DNA of 64,000 nt. Origin: Marchantia polymorpha subsp. ruderalis (lineage: Eukaryota > Streptophyta > Marchantiopsida > Marchantiales > Marchantiaceae). The stretch lies in assembly GCA_037833965.1 (NCBI GenBank), contig AP031352.1, positions 19,572,501-19,636,500 on the forward strand, in the 5' to 3' direction. Within the stretch, counting starts at the first letter, position 1. Every line of letters begins with the position of its first letter. The position numbers and the translations under genes are program-made. Positions 38,018 through 47,360 of this stretch are shown one piece after another. The notes beneath the pieces were generated by a model, which was given only the letters and a program-made list of their open reading frames with translations, searched no databases and was not told the origin of the DNA.

Positions 38018-41000
38018 CTACGCGGAACCTGTGCTTCGCCTCCTGCGCGACGGACTGCCGCGCACAAACTCCCTACCCTGCCAGTCTTCCGCTCGACTGC
38101 GCAGTCCCAATCGTTGCAACGCCGCGGACACCTCCGACTCAAGGGTGGACATGGTATCCCGCGCCTTCGACAGAAAAGAGTCTAGCTTCTTCGCTACCCG
38201 CCGCCGACTCCGACTGTCACTTGCCAACAACCCGGCTGCGCGAAGCTCTAACTCACGCAGTGTGAGTTTCTCCTGCGCCGCCACTTCCCAGTGGGCGTAG
38301 CCCTTGAGACAATGGGCGACTCGCCTCGCCATCTCCGCCTTCATGCGATCTGCTTCTCGCCTGCGATCGTCTTCAATTACTACCAACTGCGATTCGGCCT
38401 CTGCACGCTGAACTCTCAATTCTCCACACTCCGACTGCAGCCTGCGGATCAAATCCTCATCCGCCTGTCGCGCGAGCTGACACTCCGCCAACAACCGCGT
38501 CTGTCGCACGAGCTCCTCTTACAGAACCTGATTCTAAGTCTTCTCAGAAATCAGTTCTTCTGTGGTCCTCACCACATCTTTGATGAGCTCCTCCAGTCTC
38601 TCCTTCTTCAACTCGTTGTAGGCGTGCGACTTCCGCACGAGATTGTACTGTCCCCACAAGCAGTCATACTGCTCTCGCAACTCCTTAAGTTCCCGGTCCA
38701 CCCGAGCTAGCAGCTTGCTGGTGTGGACTTTAGTGCGAGTTCGTCTGCGCACTAACTCGACGTAGGACCAAGGCTGGCAAGGATCCGCGTTTTTATCAAT
38801 TTTGCGGTCCAAGTACCTCAGCAGAGGTACTACCTGCTCACAGAGCGCCGCCGTCGGCGCTCCAACGATTTCTTCCTCCTCCTCCTCGGTGTCTCCCGAT
38901 CCCGACATTGCTTCCGTGGATCCTCCTTCGTCATCATCAGAAGGAAGGATCTCGGTCGCCATTGATTGCGTTGGCGACTGGCCCGAGTGGGACTGCGAGT
39001 GGTCTGCGGGTGCTGCCGCCGATGGCACTCCTGCAGCTTTGCTGCTCCCCGCTAAAATGTCCAAGGCGGTGGGTGAATCGTCCGCCTGCCTTGCGTCGAT
39101 CGTCAATCCTTCTCCGCCGACGTCCGCCGCCGAAGGCGATCGAGCGGAATGCGTCTGCGCGGGGTGTAATTGTGCATCGCGCACTTGAATTTCGTCCCGC
39201 GGACGTACAATCTGCTCCTCTGTTAGGTCCTGCTCCCTCGATCGGTCCTGCGCGAGGGCTGCGTCTGGCCTGCGCGTAGGCGCAATTCCCGGCGCCTTAT
39301 CCGCCGCAGGCGCAGCGCCGAAGGCGTCTATCGCCGAAGGCCGCTCGCCCGATGTACCTTGGCCCGAAGGCCCTACCGCCGAAGGCGCATCTTCCGGCGG
39401 ATTACCCGCCGAAGGTGCGGTCTCCGCACGCTCCCTGCTGATGACTCGATGGCCCGAAGGCCCCAGCGCCGAAGGCGCAAATCGCGGCGCGTTACACGCC
39501 GGTGGGCCTTGCCCCGAAGGCCCTTGACCCGAAGGCGGATCTTCCGCCGGCTCCTTCCCCTTCCTACGTTGTACCGGGGGTGAATCCTGCCTACTCGTAG
39601 GCGGCCGCCTGTGCGTAGGCGAACTTTCTCTGCCTACGCGTAGGCAGAGGTCCACGTCTGCAAGAGGTCGCCTATCCGCTGGGAGTCGCCTATGCGTAGG
39701 CGGAACACTCGTCCGCATCGCACGTGGTAACTCCGGAGGGCCTTGTCCCGCTGGCCCCTGGCTCGAAGGCCGCCTCTCGTCCGCCAGAGGTGTAGCGTGG
39801 TCCACCGCTCCTGCGGACGTCCGCGCACTCCCGTCCTTCTCCGGTGACGCACTTCCCTTCTCCGTGGCGATCGTCGCCGTGTCCGCGCTGCTGGCTGGTA
39901 ACACAAGCCTGCGCGGCCGGAAGCTGCTCCCTTCTGCTTCGGCCGGCTGCACACTTCGTGCAGTGGCCGCTGCCGTATGGGAGCAGTTGGTTCTCGATGT
40001 TGCTCCTCCTCTGGTTCTTCTCTCCATCTCCGCTTCCGCGGCACTCTTGCTGCGGGTGGGCTTCTTCCCTCGTACCGCTGAGTCGGTGGAGTAGAAGCTG
40101 GTGAATCCTCTGCGTCAGTGTCGACCTCGTTATCCCGCACATACCTCCCGGGATGGTCGACGGACAATGGCGGAAAGCGAGCGAGCTCCGCCGCAGTCAG
40201 ACAGTTCCTTTGTCGATAGAAGTTTATCAAGAAAGGGAAGAGGTGATTGAGAGTTCCCCCCTTCTCCTCGTATGGGTGCTGTCGCATCACCCTATGTAGG
40301 ATGCGCGCCCAGTGAACTGGAGCTCCGGCCAAGATGAGCTCCACAAAAGACACCTGCGACAAGGTGATGTACGAGGTGCGGTGCGGCTGCAGCAATTGCA
40401 GCAGCGCCGCCGCTACAGTTCGGCGGAAACGATCTTTGTAGTCGCGGGTCTTGTACCCGTTCTTGGTAGATCTCTCCCGCTTGAACAATTCCACGAATTG
40501 CGCTTCGTCTTGCTTCGTCACCTTGACGCTCTCACTATCAAATAGGAGGTACCCGTCGTTGCCGGCACACCTCCCCAATGCCTGCGCCCAATCGTGGACG
40601 GTCCACCGATCTACGTGCGGACGCAATCCGCGCGTAGGTTGTCGCTCCGCGTCCAGCCATTCGCGCACCATGTCTACACATATGTAATTCCACCCCCACA
40701 ACAAGAAATAAAGTTTCCTTGCAATCAGCCGCTCCTCGAAAGCACGCAACCCGTTCTGTGGAAGCCGGAGCGGCAGCATCCGCAGCCTGTTCACTCTTGA
40801 CATTGCGTTCTTGAAATTTGCTTGCGCAACAACTCTCTCTTTGCTCTTTTCGAGCTTCTTGCTTCCTCTGCAAACTCTAATCTCCCTCAATTCCAAATCG
40901 CGCGCACTCAATTCTCTCTCAGTTAGCAAGTAATTCTCCGCACGGCGATGTCTAGAACGTCTAACAGCTAGCAGGTGGACGCGCACAGCTCGCACTAGAA

Positions 41001-41055
41001 AGTGAAATCGCGAATTCAAGAATGGGGCGTCCTCCGTCTCCTGGTCGAAGGTCAT
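38018..41055 (-). pseudogene. LTR-ORF copy D, frameshifted
   Basis: Starts at 41055 and reads openly through the conserved domain (LLWGWNYICVDMVREW, HWARILHRVMRQHPYEEK). A small insertion (about 39911-39933, near KQK) shifts the frame. The Pro-rich and coiled-coil parts continue in the new frame from about 39990. Stops: 38534-38536 (TAG for CAG), TAA near 38519 (for TCA) and a premature TAG at 38018 (for GAG). It shares the YNELKKERLEEL subfamily marker with copy G. Confidence 0.85.
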
Positions 41056-41979
41056 AGTCGGTTCTCGGTTGTGAAGGTCGAATCACTTGATGACCGTGCC
41101 GGCTCCGCGCTATAACGGCCTCCTCTCTCACGCGCGGCTTCACGCTCCGCCGACGCTGACTTAACTCACACGCTCGAATTGGCAATTTGAACTCCGCTAG
41201 CGTACTACACCTCGGACATGGGTGCGCAGCGCCGAAGGCGGATTTCTCGCCTTGCACGCTACACTCGTTCGTACTTATCTTTGGCCAGTCCCGCTCAGCC
41301 GAAGGCGATCGTCCGCGCATCGGACAAAAATCGAACACCCTTCTGCGTAGGCGGAATCCCCGGCAGAATCTCTGCCGGCGCGGAACTTCATCTGCTTGTG
41401 CGTAGGCGCTCGCCTACGCGTAAGCGAATTCCGTCCGCGTATCAACGTCCGTCCGCGCCGGTCCCTCGCCGTAGGCGCAGCGCCGAAGGCGGCTGTGCCG
41501 AAGGCGTTGACCGCGGTCAACGGGCTCCGTCCAGTCTGTCCATTTCTCTCGCCTCTCCGTCGGCGCTCTTGTCTCCGTAACCCCGACCGGCTGTGGTACC
41601 CCACTTTTGGTAATTTTGAGGAAATTAAAACATTTTTGGAAAACTGTACCACGGCAGCAGTGTAAATAGCCTTCAGTGCATCAAAACAGAGTGAATTCGG
41701 AAGATCGCAGAAATTTTCGAGGGAACTCGTAGAATCTAGGAGTCGGGTGCAACGTCAAGGACGGACACCACCCTCCCTGCGAGCTCGGAAGGTATGACCC
41801 TTTCGGCGCAAGGCGCAAAATCCGCCTTTGGCGCTAGAAGAATCCTTCAGAATTGGGTCAATCCCCAAACGCCTTGACTTGGTTAGAGTCTTGTTGGAAA
41901 GAGCTCGACTCGCTGATTCCAACGAGCCCAAGAACGCCACGAACGGATGAAGATTCCGGGAGTTATGAAGGTCGCAAGA

Positions 41980-42320
41980 TACTCAGCTTTCCGCCTACGC
42001 ACAGGCGAAGAAAGTTTTGTCCTATGCGCGGACGAAGTCAGTTCGCCTACGCATAGGCGAAATAGGGTTTTGACGTAGGCGCGAATGTTGCCTACGCACA
42101 GGCGAGGAAACCTCTGCCCATGCGGACGAGCGAAGTTCGCCTACGCACAGGCGGTCGCCTGCGCACAGGCGCTAGGACGTCGGCGGAAAATCCGCCTTCG
42201 GCCCTAGAAATGCGCCTTCGGAGGTAGAAATTGTACGGCGCCTTCCGCGCCAGCGCGGACGGGCGAGGAGCCGCCGGAGTAGTAAAATCCGTACGGACCG
42301 TACGGACGGGACGGATGGAT
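41980..42320. repeat. Palindrome cluster in the LTR E leader
   Basis: Representative of the leaders of all copies. Examples: CGCCTACGCACAGGCG (41992-42007, 42138-42153), CGCCTACGCATAGGCG (42044-42059), CGCCTGCGCACAGGCG (42156-42171), GCCTTCGGC-type units at 42190-42225, and CCGTACGGACCGTACGG near 42289-42306. Spacing is irregular and the units are 9-16 bp. Confidence 0.85.
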
Positions 42321-44106
42321 GCGCTCTTGGTCGGACGGAGTTGCGGCGGAGAGAGCGCCGACGGAGAGACAAGAGACGGACAGTATGGACGGAGTCGGTT
42401 GACCGCAGTCAACGCCTTCTGCGCCAGCGCAGCAGCGCGGACGGAGTTTGCCTACGCGCAGGCGAGCGCCTACGCACAGGCGGGTGAAGTTCCGCGTCGG
42501 CGGAGATTCCGCCGGGGATTCCGCCTGCGCACATTTGGGAGTTTAACTTTTGTCCGATGCGCGGACGATCGCCTTAGGCGGAGGAGGATTGGCCGAGGAG
42601 CGGTACGAACGAGTGTACCGCGCAAGGCGTAAAAGACGTCTTCGGCGCTGCGCACCTATGTTTGCGGCGTAGTACGCTCGCGGAGTTCAAATTCGCCAAT
42701 TCGAGCGTGTGAGTTAAATCGGCGTCGGCGGAGCGTGAAGCCGCGCGTGAGAGCGAAGACCGTTTTAGCATAGAGCCGGCGCGGCCATCAAGTGATTCGA
42801 CCCTCACAATCAAGAGCCGACCATGACCTTCGACCGGGAGACGGAGAGCGCCCCATTCTTGAATTCGCGATTTCATCTCCTAGTGCGAGCTGCGCAAGTC
42901 CACTTGCTAGCTGCTAAGCATTCCAAACATCGCCGCGTAGAGGATTACTTGTTGATTGAGAGAGAATTGAGTGCGCGCGATTTGGAATTGAGTGAGATTA
43001 GAGTTTGCCGAGGGAGTAAGGAGCTCGAGCGGAGCAGAGAGAGAATTAGCGAGCAAGCGAATTCCAAGAACGCAATGTCGAAGCTGAACCGATTGCGGAT
43101 GCTGCCGCTCCGGCTTCCACAAAACGGGTTGCGCGCCTACGAGGAACGGCTGATTGCAAGAAAGCTCGATTTCTTGCTATGGGGATGGAACTACATTTGT
43201 GTGGATATGGTGCGCGAGTGGCTGGAGCCACAGCGACCACCTTCGCGCGGATTGCGTCCGCATGTTGATCGGTGGACCGTCCAAGATTGGGCGCAGGCCT
43301 TGGGAAGGTGTGCCGGCATCCCAGGGCACCTCCTCTTTGATAGTGAGAGCGTCAAGCTGTCAAAGCAAGACGAGGCGCAATTTGTGGAGTTGTTCAAGCG
43401 GGAGAGGTCTACCAAGAATGGGTACAAGACCCGCGACTACAAAGATCGCTTCCGCCGAACTGTGGCGACGGCGCTGCTGCAATTACTGCAGCCACACCGC
43501 GCCTGCTACATCACCTTGTGGCAGGTTTCTTTTGTGGAGTGCATCATCAAGGGAGCTCCAATTCACTGGGCGAGCATCCTGCACAGAGTGATGCGGCAGC
43601 ACGCGTTTGAGGAGAAGGGGGGAACTCTCAATCACCTCTCCCCTTTCCTGATCAATTTTTATCGACAGCGAAATTGTTTGACTGCGGCGGAACTTGCTCG
43701 CTTTCCGCCATTGTCCGTCGACCATCCCGGGAAGTATGTGCGGGATAACGAGGTCGACACTGACGCAGAGGAGTCACCAGCTTCTACTCCACCGAGGTGG
43801 AGGGACGAGGGAAGAAACACACCCGCAGCAAGAGTGCCGCGGAAGCGTCGATGGAGAGAGGAGTCTGAAGAGGAGCAGCATCGAGAACCCACTGCTCCCA
43901 TTCGACAGCGGCCATTGCACGAAGTGTGCAGTCGACCGAAGCAGAAGGCGCGCAGGCTTGTGTTACCAGCCAGCAGCGCGGACACGGCGACGATCGCCAC
44001 GGAGAAAGTGTAATAACCCACTAAAGGCTAAAACTGCAATATAGTGGTAGAAAGGTCGAACCCACAGGGACAGAGGAACACACAGGGTACAAAGTGTCAC
44101 GTTTTA

Positions 44107-44574
44107 ACAGACTATTGAGAAGTTTGAATTCTCACGCGACTGTCACTCCCAGAAATACTGCAAGTGTCCACTCGGAGCGCACTCGGAGGTCGCACAGTGC
44201 AGCGTAACACACACACACACACACACACACACCTGAAACTACAGAAACACAACCCAGAGATCCGTTAGGACCTCTACTCAAGATTTCAGGGGGAACATCT
44301 CTCAAGAGTACACTCAGCGAAGCTGCGGGTAGTGACTCCCAACTCCGGCTTTTACAACGCTTCCACTAGCTTGCTGCTAGCGTAGGAAACCCGGTTTGGA
44401 CTACTTACTTCGGATCGAAGTCACTCATACGCGGTGAACAACACTCTCAACTCACTAAACACGCAGAGAACACATGTCCGCACAGAAGGACTCACTGAGA
44501 AGCATTCCAGTAACACAATAATAGTCTATTGAAGAGTTTGAATTCTCAAGCACTTGTCATTCCCAGAAATACTA
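44107..44574 (-). repeat. Pair of ~54-bp direct repeats in LTR R/U5
   Basis: 44107-44160 and 44521-44574 are similar direct repeats sharing CTATTGA.GAGTTTGAATTCTCA and TCCCAGAAATACT. The same pair occurs in copy C (15074-15127, 15485-15538) and the other copies, so it is ancestral to the family. Confidence 0.8.
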
Positions 44575-44980
44575 CAGGGGTTACTCTCAAGGCACCTGCT
44601 GCAACGTAACCTGAATTTACAACCAAGGCTTACACGAAGTAGCAAAACTTCACTTTGGCATTTAGGGGAAAAATCCCAAAGGAGTACAATCAGGAACAAA
44701 CACTCGAAGGTGTAGGGGCGAAACTATTCAAGTATCTAACTAGTCACTGGCTCTGAGCATCGGCAATCACCCGCAGGTGTAGATCCGAACTACTCAAGTC
44801 TCTAACCAATGTACTAGCTCTGAACATTCGGCCGAAGGCCTTCAGCTACAAAATGCGGAACGCTAAGTTGTAACTCCTCATGCGTGGTGACAGAACTCAA
44901 GGACACAAACACGCAGAGGAAATGGATTCCTGATCTGCACTTCTGAGTTTGGGAAAGAACCCCAGGCAAAACGCCTGGAA

Positions 44981-44990
44981 CTATTTTATA
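44981..44990 (-). promoter_or_regulatory. TATA box of LTR F
   Basis: TATAAAATAG on the minus strand between the LTR-ORF stop and R/U5. The inverted repeat CCAGGC-GTTTT-GCCTGG (44978-44962) follows at once. Equivalent boxes: 50507-50516 (E), 37948-37939 (D), 56148-56139 (G), 15954-15945 (C). Confidence 0.65.
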
Positions 44991-45026
44991 CCTTCTAAGT
45001 CCTAACTAGCACTACACTGCACTACG

Positions 45027-47360
45027 CTACACGCCTGCACGGAACCACGCTACACTACACTCCGCGGAACCTGTGCTACGTCTCCTGCGCGACGGACTGC
45101 CGCGCACTAACTCCCTACCCTGCCAGTCTTCTGCTCGACTGCGCAGTCCCAACCGCTGCAACGCCGCGGACACCTCCACTTCGAGGGCGGACATGGTATC
45201 CCGCGCCTTCGACAAAAAAGCGTCGAGCTTCTTTGCTACCTTCCGCCGACTCCTGCTGTCGCCTATCAACAACTCGGCTGCGCGAAGTTCAAACTCACGT
45301 AGTGTGAGTTTCTCCTGTGCCGCCACTTCCCAGTGGGCGTAGCCCTTGAGACAGTGGGCGACACGCCTCGCCGTCTCCTCCTTCGTGCGATCTGCCTCTC
45401 GCCTGCGATCCTCTTCAATTACCACTAATTGCGATTCGGCCTCAGCACGCTGCGCTCTCAATTCGCCACACTCTGACTGCAGCCTGCGGATTAAATCCTC
45501 ATCTGCCTGCCGTGCAAGCTGACACTGCTCTAACAACCGCGTCTGTCGCACGAGCTCCTCTGACAAAATCCGATTCTGGGTCTGCTCAGAAATCAGTGCT
45601 TCCGTGACCTTCACCTGCTCCTTGGTGAGCTCTTCCAGTTTCCCATACCTCACCTTTTCGGAGTACTTGTAGAATTTCTGATTGAGGTTATACTGACCCC
45701 ACAAGCATTCATGCTTCTCCTTCAATTCCCTCAACTCCTGGTCCACCCTAGCTAGTAGCTTGCTGGTGTGGACTTTAGTGCGAGTCCGCCTGCGCACTAA
45801 TTCAATGTAAGATCCCGGCTGAAGTGGGTCGGCGTATTTATCGATTTTGCGATCCAAGTACCTCAGCAACGGAATCACCTGCTCAGAGAGCGCCGCCGCC
45901 GACGCTCCAACAATTTCCTCCTCCTCCTCCTTGGTATCCCCCGCTCCCGACATTCTTCGTCGTCCTCGTCTGTCCGCGGAGGCTCGTCCGTCCGCGGAGT
46001 CTCGTCTGTCCGCAGAGGCTCGCCTGTGCGCAAACGGAACACCTGTCCGTAACGCACGTGGTAACTCCGGAGGCCCTTGGCCCGTAGGCGGCCTCCCGTC
46101 CGTCGAGGCTGCAGCGTGGTCCGTTGTTCCTGCGGACGTCCGCGCTCCCTCGTTCTTTTCTGGCGACGCACTTCCTTTCTCCGTCGCAATCGTCGCCGTG
46201 TTCGCGCTGTTGGCTGGTAACACCTGCCTGCGCACCTTCTGCTTCGGCCGGCTGTATGACTCGTACAACGGCCGCGGTCGAATGGGAGCAGAGGGTTCTT
46301 GATGCTGCTCTTCTTCGGACTCCTCTCTCCATCGCCGCTTCCGCAGCGCTCGTGTTGCAGGAGTATTCCTCCCTTCGTCCCTCCTCCTTGACGGAGTAGA
46401 AGTCGGTGACTCCTCTGCATCAGTGTCGACCTCATTCTCCCGCACATACTTCCCGGGATGGTCGACGGACAACGGCGGAAAACGCGCAAGCTCCGCCGCT
46501 GTCAAACAATTCCGCTGTCGATAAAAATTGATGAGGAAAGGAGAGAGATGGTTTAGAGTTCCCCCCTTCTCCTCAAAAGCGTGCTGTCGCATCACCCAGT
46601 GCAGGATGCTCGCCCAGTGAATGGGAGTTCCCTCGATGATGCACTCCACAAAAGAGACCTGCCACAATGTGATGTAGCTGGCGCGGTGTGGCTGTAGTAA
46701 TTGCAGCAGCGCCGTGGACAAAGTCCGGCGGAATCGATCCTTGTAATCGCGGGTCTTGTACCCATTCTTGGTAGACCTCCCGTTCTTGAACAGCTCCACG
46801 AATTGTGCCTCTTCCTGCTTGGTCATCTTGACGCTCTCACTATCGAAGAGGAGGTGCCCTGGCATGCCGGCACATCTCCCCAATGCATGCGCCCAATCTT
46901 GGACCGTCCACCGATCAACATGCGGACGCAATCCGCGCGAAGGTGGTCCCTGTGGCTCTAGCCTCTCGCGCACCATATCCGCACAGATGTAGTTCCACCC
47001 CCATAGTAAGAAATCGAGCTTTCTTGCTAGCAGGCGCTCCTCGAAAGCGCGCAGCCCGTTCTGTGGTAGACGGAGCGGCAGCATCCGCAATCGGCCCGGT
47101 CTCGTCATTGCGTTCTTGGAGTTCGCCCGCCCGCTCATTCCACTTCCGCTCCGCTCGAGCTCCTTTCTTCCTCGGCAAACTCTAATCGCCCTCAATTCCA
47201 AATCACGCGCACTCACTTCTCCCTCAATCACCAAGAAATCCTCCGCGCGGCGATGTCGAGAATGCTTAGCAGCCAGCAGATGGACGCGCGCAGCTCGCAC
47301 TAGAGAATGGAATCGCGAATTCAAGAATGGGACGCTCTCCGCCTCCCGGTCGAAGGTCAT
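45027..47360 (-). CDS. LTR-ORF copy F, the only uninterrupted copy (777 aa)
   Basis: ATG at 47360 in the context shared by all copies (MTFDRE...). The conserved domain fills roughly residues 50-310: LLWGWNYICADMVRE, HLLFDSESVKMTKQEE, NGYKTRDYKDRFRR, LLQLLQPHRASYITLWQVSF, IHWASILHWVMRQHAF, FLINFYRQRNCLTAAEL. The Pro/Ala-rich middle is cut to about 150 residues by an in-frame deletion near 45955 (RGRRRMSGAG). Then come an acidic EEEEE run, a coiled coil of about 250 residues rich in E/R/L heptads, and an Arg/Ser tail. No enzymatic motif is seen. The layout recalls plant-transposon accessory proteins that pair a conserved domain with a coiled coil, but that is only an inference. Function unknown. 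Confidence 0.8.
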   Translation of the reverse strand: MTFDREAESVPFLNSRFHSLVRAARVHLLAAKHSRHRRAEDFLVIEGEVSARDLELRAIRVCRGRKELERSGSGMSGRANSKNAMTRPGRLRMLPLRLPQNGLRAFEERLLARKLDFLLWGWNYICADMVRERLEPQGPPSRGLRPHVDRWTVQDWAHALGRCAGMPGHLLFDSESVKMTKQEEAQFVELFKNGRSTKNGYKTRDYKDRFRRTLSTALLQLLQPHRASYITLWQVSFVECIIEGTPIHWASILHWVMRQHAFEEKGGTLNHLSPFLINFYRQRNCLTAAELARFPPLSVDHPGKYVRENEVDTDAEESPTSTPSRRRDEGRNTPATRALRKRRWREESEEEQHQEPSAPIRPRPLYESYSRPKQKVRRQVLPANSANTATIATEKGSASPEKNEGARTSAGTTDHAAASTDGRPPTGQGPPELPRALRTGVPFAHRRASADRRDSADGRASADRRGRRRMSGAGDTKEEEEEIVGASAAALSEQVIPLLRYLDRKIDKYADPLQPGSYIELVRRRTRTKVHTSKLLARVDQELRELKEKHECLWGQYNLNQKFYKYSEKVRYGKLEELTKEQVKVTEALISEQTQNRILSEELVRQTRLLEQCQLARQADEDLIRRLQSECGELRAQRAEAESQLVVIEEDRRREADRTKEETARRVAHCLKGYAHWEVAAQEKLTLREFELRAAELLIGDSRSRRKVAKKLDAFLSKARDTMSALEVEVSAALQRLGLRSRAEDWQGRELVRGSPSRRRRSTGSAECSVAWFRAGV

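Noticed and set aside
41980..42240. CRISPR-like array of palindromic repeats
   Set aside because: Units are short, irregularly spaced, of several classes and partly inside a coding frame. There are no uniform spacers and no cas genes, and the context is a plant nuclear retrotransposon.
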